Below, one piece after another: positions 6,197-8,042 of a stretch of 8,042 nt of DNA. Within the stretch, counting starts at the first letter, position 1, and each line of letters begins with the position of its first letter. The notes below the pieces were generated by a model. It was given only the letters and a program-made list of their open reading frames with translations, made no database searches and was not told the origin of the DNA. Where the stretch lies: the NCBI GenBank assembly GCA_035460505.1, contig DATHWP010000111.1, positions 1 through 8,042 on the forward strand, given 5' to 3'. This DNA is from Methyloradius sp035460505. GTDB lineage: Bacteria; Pseudomonadota; Gammaproteobacteria; Burkholderiales; Methylophilaceae. The position numbers and the translations under genes are program-made.

Positions 6197-6220
6197 AAGT
6201 GATTTTCTCTTTAATCACTT
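6197..6220 (+). terminator. Hairpin downstream of the Yip1-type gene, weak terminator candidate
   Basis: AAGTGATT (6197-6204) and AATCACTT (6213-6220) are exact reverse complements around an 8-base pyrimidine loop, 32 bases after the stop. No T-tract follows, so if it ends transcription it is weak or relies on another factor. It may simply stabilise the 3' end of the message. Confidence 0.35.
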
Positions 6221-6253
6221 GAGGTTATTGTGTTTTGATGAATTGTAAATTTA

Positions 6254-6281
6254 TTGATACAAATATTTTTTTGTGTAATAT
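6254..6281 (+). promoter_or_regulatory. Candidate sigma-70 promoter for the DUF2244-coxB operon
   Basis: TTGATA (6254-6259) matches five of six bases of the -35 consensus, and TAATAT (6276-6281), after a 16-base spacer, matches four of six at -10. The region 6165-6340 is strongly AT-rich and carries no gene. Transcription would start near 6288, leaving a leader of roughly 110 bases. That leader contains a small hairpin (CCGTT 6368-6372, AACGG 6380-6384) just upstream of the strong GGAGG ribosome site at 6390-6394. Confidence 0.3.
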
Positions 6282-6401
6282 TTTGAAACAAATAGATTAG
6301 CGTTTTAAATTTCAGTCAGTATTTGCTTCAAGATTTACGTAGTTGACCAGATTCTTCGATGTATAAGCCGTTCAACAGAAACGGTTACTGGAGGAAGAGA
6401 T

Positions 6402-6866
6402 ATGGCTTCAAACGTAGTTGATTTTAGCTTTATTGCACGTCCCAATTGCTCCTTGTCCACGAGGGGCATGTTGAGCCTTGTTGCGCTCATTACCCTTGTT
6501 TCGCTCACGATTGCAGTCGCCTTCACCATTATGGGTGCTTGGCTCATATTGCCCTTTGCTGGCCTTGAGCTGGCGGCGCTGGCGTATGCCTTCTATTTCA
6601 TTCATTGCCACTCTCATGATTACGAATCCATTTGCATCGATGAAGATCAAGTGGCAATTGAGAAGCACGATTACAAGATTACCAATCGCGTCATATTCCA
6701 ACGTTATTGGGCACAAGTCCTGTTGCAGGATTTACCTAATGGCGAACAGTCATTGTTCTTACGCTCGCACGGCAAGAAGGTTCAGCTGGGCGGGAGTTTG
6801 ATGAACAACGAGCAGCGGCAGCAATTGGCGCGGCAATTAAAACAGTTGGTTGGCAGTGCTTATTAA
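6402..6866 (+). CDS. DUF2244 domain membrane protein preceding coxB
   Basis: The 154-residue protein matches the DUF2244 family. The signature RPNCSLS is at residues 13-19. Two hydrophobic stretches at about 23-41 and 44-67 include GAWLILPFAGLELAALAYA (45-63), the most conserved part of the family. The C-terminal half (70-150) is a soluble, mixed alpha/beta region with DYESICIDEDQVAIEK, resembling a small PH-like fold, and ends in an amphipathic helix. Family members are small inner-membrane proteins often found just before cytochrome c oxidase genes, and are suspected to assist assembly of the oxidase; this is not established. The start is set by GGAGG at 6390-6394, seven bases from the ATG. 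coxB begins 15 bases after the stop, so both are likely on one transcript. The overlapping frames at 6408-6801 are shadows. Confidence 0.8.
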   Translation: MASNVVDFSFIARPNCSLSTRGMLSLVALITLVSLTIAVAFTIMGAWLILPFAGLELAALAYAFYFIHCHSHDYESICIDEDQVAIEKHDYKITNRVIFQRYWAQVLLQDLPNGEQSLFLRSHGKKVQLGGSLMNNEQRQQLARQLKQLVGSAY

Positions 6867-6881
6867 ACAAGAGGAGTAGGC

Positions 6882-8042
6882 ATGGTGATGCAATTAATAA
6901 AAAAAATCAGGGGCTATATAACCTTGATATTAGCAGTTTTGATGTTCGCGCCTTTAATAGCGCACGCAGATTACTCATGGAATTTCCCCAAACCCGCAAC
7001 GCCAATGGCGCTGGATACGCTACAAGTCCACAATAAATTCATGATCATAGTGATGGTGATTTTCGTCGTGGTGCTGGGCATCATGATTTATTCCATCGTA
7101 ATGCACCGCAAAAGCAAGAATCATCCTGCAGGCACATTTACTGGCCCTACTACACGCAGCCAGATTATCTGGACATTAGTGCCCTTTGTGATTCTGCTCT
7201 ATATCGATTTCATCCTGATGGGTATACCGGCATATCACAGCGTGGTGGCTATGGAAGATACCAAGACAGGCGCGGAGATGGTCATCAAGATCACTGGTTC
7301 CCAATGGCGCTGGCAATACGAATATATGGATGGCGATGCTAAAGGCATCAGCTTCGTCAGCAACCTGATTACGCCGCAGGACCAGATTGATAACAAAGCC
7401 CCGAAAGAAAAAGAATACCTGTTGGAAGTAGATAACCCATTGGTGCTGCCCACAGGAAAAAAAGTGCGGGTGCTGCTGACTTCAACTGATGTGATTCATA
7501 ACTGGTGGGTTCCCGCATTCGGTGCTGCACGCGATGCCGTACCTGGGTTCTTACGAGAAACCTGGCTACAAATTGATGAGCCCGGCACCTTTCGTGGGCA
7601 GTGCAAAGAGCTTTGCGGTAAAGGCCATGGCTTTATGCCCGCAGTCGTGGTCGCTAAAAATGACAACGACTTCAAGGAATGGGTGACTGCCAAGAAAGAG
7701 GAAATTGCGGCGGCTGGTGCAGGCGCTGACAAAGCCTGGACTAAAGATGACCTGATTGCGAATGGCAAATTGGTCTATGAGAAAAACTGTGCCGCTTGCC
7801 ATCAGGTAACAGGCACGGGCTTGCCGCCCACCTTCCCTGCCCTTGCTGGTAGCAAGATCGCAACTGGGCCGATTTTTGATGCGGACGGCAAGCTGATTAA
7901 AGATGGTCATCTTGACCGTGTATTCAACGGTAAAGGCGTAATGCCCGCCTGGAAAAGCATACTCAATGATACGGAAATCGCCTCAGTCATCACGTATGAA
8001 CGTAACTCTTTTGGTAATCATGTAGGCGATATGCTTCAACCA
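6882..8042 (+). CDS. coxB: Cytochrome c oxidase subunit II with C-terminal cytochrome c domain (3' partial)
   Basis: Subunit II of a haem-copper oxidase accepts electrons at its CuA centre on the periplasmic side and passes them to subunit I. The reading frame is open from ATG 6882 to the window edge (387 codons, no stop). It has a signal peptide at 1-29 ending AHA, then two membrane helices at about 51-73 and 95-115 with RSQIIWTLVP between them. The conserved SQWRWQYEY (140-148) follows. CuA ligands are all present: H206 (HNWW), C241, E243, C245, H249 and M252. A linker leads to a class I cytochrome c domain with CAACH at 303-307 and a likely axial Met in GVMPAW (M354), making this a caa3-like subunit. 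GAGGAG at 6871-6876 lies five bases before the ATG; ATG 6888 is a less well spaced alternative. coxA would be expected next, beyond the window. The reverse frames over it are shadows. Confidence 0.95.
   Translation, partial: MVMQLIKKIRGYITLILAVLMFAPLIAHADYSWNFPKPATPMALDTLQVHNKFMIIVMVIFVVVLGIMIYSIVMHRKSKNHPAGTFTGPTTRSQIIWTLVPFVILLYIDFILMGIPAYHSVVAMEDTKTGAEMVIKITGSQWRWQYEYMDGDAKGISFVSNLITPQDQIDNKAPKEKEYLLEVDNPLVLPTGKKVRVLLTSTDVIHNWWVPAFGAARDAVPGFLRETWLQIDEPGTFRGQCKELCGKGHGFMPAVVVAKNDNDFKEWVTAKKEEIAAAGAGADKAWTKDDLIANGKLVYEKNCAACHQVTGTGLPPTFPALAGSKIATGPIFDADGKLIKDGHLDRVFNGKGVMPAWKSILNDTEIASVITYERNSFGNHVGDMLQP

Noticed and set aside
6343..6367. TTGACC/TATAAG as promoter for the DUF2244 gene
   Set aside because: The spacer is only 13 bases, too short for a sigma-70 promoter; the pair at 6254-6281 is better.
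7496..7910. Reverse-strand frames over coxB
   Set aside because: The + strand here encodes unmistakable CuA and cytochrome c motifs; the reverse frames have no family features.

Overview
The window looks like chromosomal DNA from a methylotrophic betaproteobacterium, most likely of the Methylophilaceae (Methylotenera/Methylophilus type). Two things suggest this. One is a set of genes matching N-methylglutamate synthase, part of the indirect methylamine oxidation pathway. The other is a DUF2244-coxB pair, with CoxB carrying a C-terminal cytochrome c domain, in a moderately AT-rich genome. The taxonomic call is an inference from gene content; there is no rRNA or other marker here.

Region 1 (1-2937) is a tight operon of three genes, mgsA (5' end cut off by the window edge), mgsB and mgsC. 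They correspond to the glutaminase-like, GXGXG beta-helix and FMN domains of glutamate synthase, split into separate polypeptides. Together they should make N-methylglutamate from a methylamine-derived donor. MgsC lacks the three cysteines that hold the [3Fe-4S] cluster in classical glutamate synthase. The operon ends at a perfect 16-bp palindrome (2975-3009). No gmaS or mgd gene follows it, so those partners must lie upstream of the window or elsewhere.

Region 2 (3012-4022) is a COG0523/CobW-type P-loop gene. It keeps the Walker A, CxCC and GLADP motifs but has lost the usual NKxD and NEFGE motifs. Its ATG lies 2 nt past the palindrome and has no visible Shine-Dalgarno sequence.

Region 3 (4023-5352) is more AT-rich and holds genes I do not recognise. 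There is a membrane-anchored protein whose reading frame stops at an A-run, a -1 frame continuation encoding two more membrane segments, and a 93-residue protein with one membrane helix and a charged helical tail. This is the most accessory-looking part of the window and the best candidate for something undescribed.

Region 4 (5353-8042) returns to ordinary genes: a five-helix Yip1-type membrane protein on its own, then a DUF2244 gene directly followed by coxB, which runs off the right edge. This is the start of an aa3/caa3-type cytochrome oxidase operon. All supported genes are on the + strand. I saw no tRNA, rRNA, CRISPR array or transposase.
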